Below, piece by piece: positions 5,825 to 7,197 of a stretch of DNA of 7,197 nucleotides. This DNA comes from Pseudomonadota bacterium (GTDB taxonomy: Bacteria > Pseudomonadota > Gammaproteobacteria > Burkholderiales > Burkholderiaceae_D): the NCBI GenBank assembly GCA_023392035.1, contig JAEVZY010000222.1, positions 1 to 7,197 on the forward strand, in the 5' to 3' direction. Position numbers and translations under genes: made by a program. Position 1 is the stretch's first letter; every line of letters starts with the position of its first letter. Below the pieces are notes generated by a model. It did not search any database and was not told the origin of the DNA. It worked only from the letters and a program-made list of their open reading frames with translations.

Positions 5825-7197
5825 GTGCTTTCCACCGCCAACATCACCATGCAGTTCGGCGCCAAGCCGCTGTTCGAAAATATTTCCGTCAAATTTGGCG
5901 ACGGCAACCGCTATGGCCTGATCGGTGCCAATGGTTGCGGCAAGTACACCTTCATGAAAATCCTGGGTGGCGATCTGGAGCAAAGCTCGGGCACGGTGTC
6001 GCTCGACGCCAACGAACGCCTGGGCAAGTTGCGCCAGGACCAGTTCGCCTACGAAGACCAGCGGGTGCTGGACGTGGTGATGCAAGGCCACGTGGAAATG
6101 TGGGCGGCCATGAGCGAGCGCGACGCCATCTACGCCAATCCGGAAGCGAGCGACGACGACTACATGCGCGCCGCCGACCTGGAAGCGCGCTTTGCCGAAT
6201 ACGACGGCTATACCGCCGAAGCGCGCGCCGGCGAATTGCTGCTGGGCGTGGGCATTCCGCTCGATCAACACCAGGGCTTGATGAGCGCGGTCGCGCCCGG
6301 CTGGAAGCTGCGCGTGCTGCTGGCGCAGGCGCTGTTCTCCAATCCCGACATCCTGTTGCTGGACGAGCCGACCAACAACCTCGACATCAACACCATCCGC
6401 TGGCTGGAAGAGGTGCTCAACGAGCGCAATTCCACCATGATCATCATTTCCCACGACCGCCATTTCCTGAACCAGGTTTGCACCCACATGGCGGACATGG
6501 ATTACGGCACGCTGAAAATCTATCCCGGCAATTACGACGACTACATGCTGGCCTCGTCGCAGGCGCGGGCCCAGCAATTGGCGGCCAATGCCAAGGCCAA
6601 GGAAAAAGTGGCCGAGCTGCAGGAATTCGTGCGGCGTTTTTCCGCCAACAAATCCAAGGCGCGCCAGGCCACTTCACGCGCGCGCCAGATCGACAAGATC
6701 AAGATCGAAGACGTCAAGCCCTCGAGCCGGCAAACGCCTTTCATCCGCTTTGAATCGGAGAAGAAGCTGCATCGCCTGGCGGTGGAAACCGAGGGCATGT
6801 CCAAGGCTTACGACCGCCAGATTTTCCGCAACGTCAATTTGGCGGTGGAAGCAGGCGAGAAGATTGCCATCATCGGCGCCAACGGCGCCGGCAAGACCAC
6901 GCTGTTGCGCTGCATCGGCGGCGATGCGCTGGGCCTGGCGCCGGACGCCGGTCGCGTGCGCTGGGCGGAAAACGCCGATGTCGGCTACATGCCGCAAGAT
7001 CCGACCGAAGAATTCGCCGTCGACAAGAGCCTGACCGACTGGATGGGCATGTGGACCCGCGAAGGCGATGACGACCAGAGCGTGCGCTCCATCCTCGGCC
7101 GCCTGCTGTTTTCCGGCGACGAGGTGAAGAAATCGGTGCAGGTGCTGTCCGGCGGCGAGAAGGGCCGCATGATGTACGGCAAGCTGATGCTGGGCCG
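5825..7197 (+). CDS. ybiT: YbiT-type ABC-F ATPase (3' partial), atypical first Walker A
   Basis: The first 457 residues of an ABC-F protein, a cytoplasmic twin-ATPase that acts on the ribosome rather than in transport; about 70 C-terminal residues lie beyond the window. The sequence follows E. coli YbiT closely (ITMQFGAKPLFENISVKFG, VAPGWKLRVLLAQALF, DPTNNLD-type blocks). NBD1 has Walker B ending Asp180-Glu181 and the non-canonical signature VAPGWK (156-161) usual for YbiT. The arginine/lysine-rich inter-domain linker spans about 240-315. NBD2 has intact Walker A GANGAGKT (351-358) and signature LSGGE (441-445). The oddity is the NBD1 Walker A, GANGCGKYT, with Cys38 and Tyr41 where NGSGKST is expected. 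GTG 5825 is the start: GAGG lies 7 bases upstream and the alignment to YbiT begins there. No frameshift is seen. This is not the antibiotic-resistance branch of ABC-F. Confidence 0.93.
   Translation, partial: MLSTANITMQFGAKPLFENISVKFGDGNRYGLIGANGCGKYTFMKILGGDLEQSSGTVSLDANERLGKLRQDQFAYEDQRVLDVVMQGHVEMWAAMSERDAIYANPEASDDDYMRAADLEARFAEYDGYTAEARAGELLLGVGIPLDQHQGLMSAVAPGWKLRVLLAQALFSNPDILLLDEPTNNLDINTIRWLEEVLNERNSTMIIISHDRHFLNQVCTHMADMDYGTLKIYPGNYDDYMLASSQARAQQLAANAKAKEKVAELQEFVRRFSANKSKARQATSRARQIDKIKIEDVKPSSRQTPFIRFESEKKLHRLAVETEGMSKAYDRQIFRNVNLAVEAGEKIAIIGANGAGKTTLLRCIGGDALGLAPDAGRVRWAENADVGYMPQDPTEEFAVDKSLTDWMGMWTREGDDDQSVRSILGRLLFSGDEVKKSVQVLSGGEKGRMMYGKLMLG

Noticed and set aside
5588..6577. 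Upstream in-frame extension of the minus-strand barrel gene to 707 codons
   Set aside because: The extra sequence is antisense to ybiT, shows no plug or other domain, and would bury the clear signal peptide that starts at 5587.
5825..7197. Antibiotic-resistance ABC-F determinant
   Set aside because: The sequence tracks the housekeeping YbiT type throughout, including its VAPGWK signature and linker, rather than Vga/Msr/OptrA-like proteins.

Overview
The window is high-GC DNA with tightly packed genes. It looks like a chromosomal segment of a beta-proteobacterium in the Burkholderiales, possibly Oxalobacteraceae-like. That guess rests on the GC-rich codon use, a Bug/TctC-type solute-binding protein (a family greatly expanded in that order) and a YbiT-type ABC-F protein close to the proteobacterial form. 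No rRNA, tRNA, insertion sequence, integrase or CRISPR array is visible.

Positions 1-2707, plus strand: an apparent three-gene secretory redox operon. It opens with the 3' end of a MauG/bacterial cytochrome c peroxidase-like di-haem protein (5' end outside the window). This overlaps by 4 bp (ATGA) a lipoprotein copper radical oxidase of the galactose oxidase/glyoxal oxidase type that keeps every recognisable cofactor and copper-ligand residue. A small secreted His/Cys-containing protein of unknown function follows after 6 bp. The oxidase should make H2O2 outside the cytoplasm, and the di-haem protein could consume it, accept electrons or help mature the oxidase; that link is inference. Positions 2717-3757: a promoter with a perfect TTGACA -35 box and a stand-alone Bug-family periplasmic binding protein.

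Positions 3788-4416, minus strand: a hicA-hicB toxin-antitoxin pair overlapping by ATGA, with a short palindrome just upstream that may be its operator. Positions 4454-5587, minus strand: an unusually short exported beta-barrel protein resembling the C-terminal barrel of TonB-dependent receptors but with no plug domain. A divergent intergenic region (5588-5824) carries a perfect 8-bp inverted repeat. Positions 5825 to the end, plus strand: ybiT, an ABC-F ATPase cut off by the window edge, whose first Walker A motif has Tyr where Ser/Thr normally binds Mg2+.

The most interesting points are the di-haem/copper-radical-oxidase/small-secreted-protein operon, the plugless TonB-receptor-like barrel, and the altered Walker A in YbiT.
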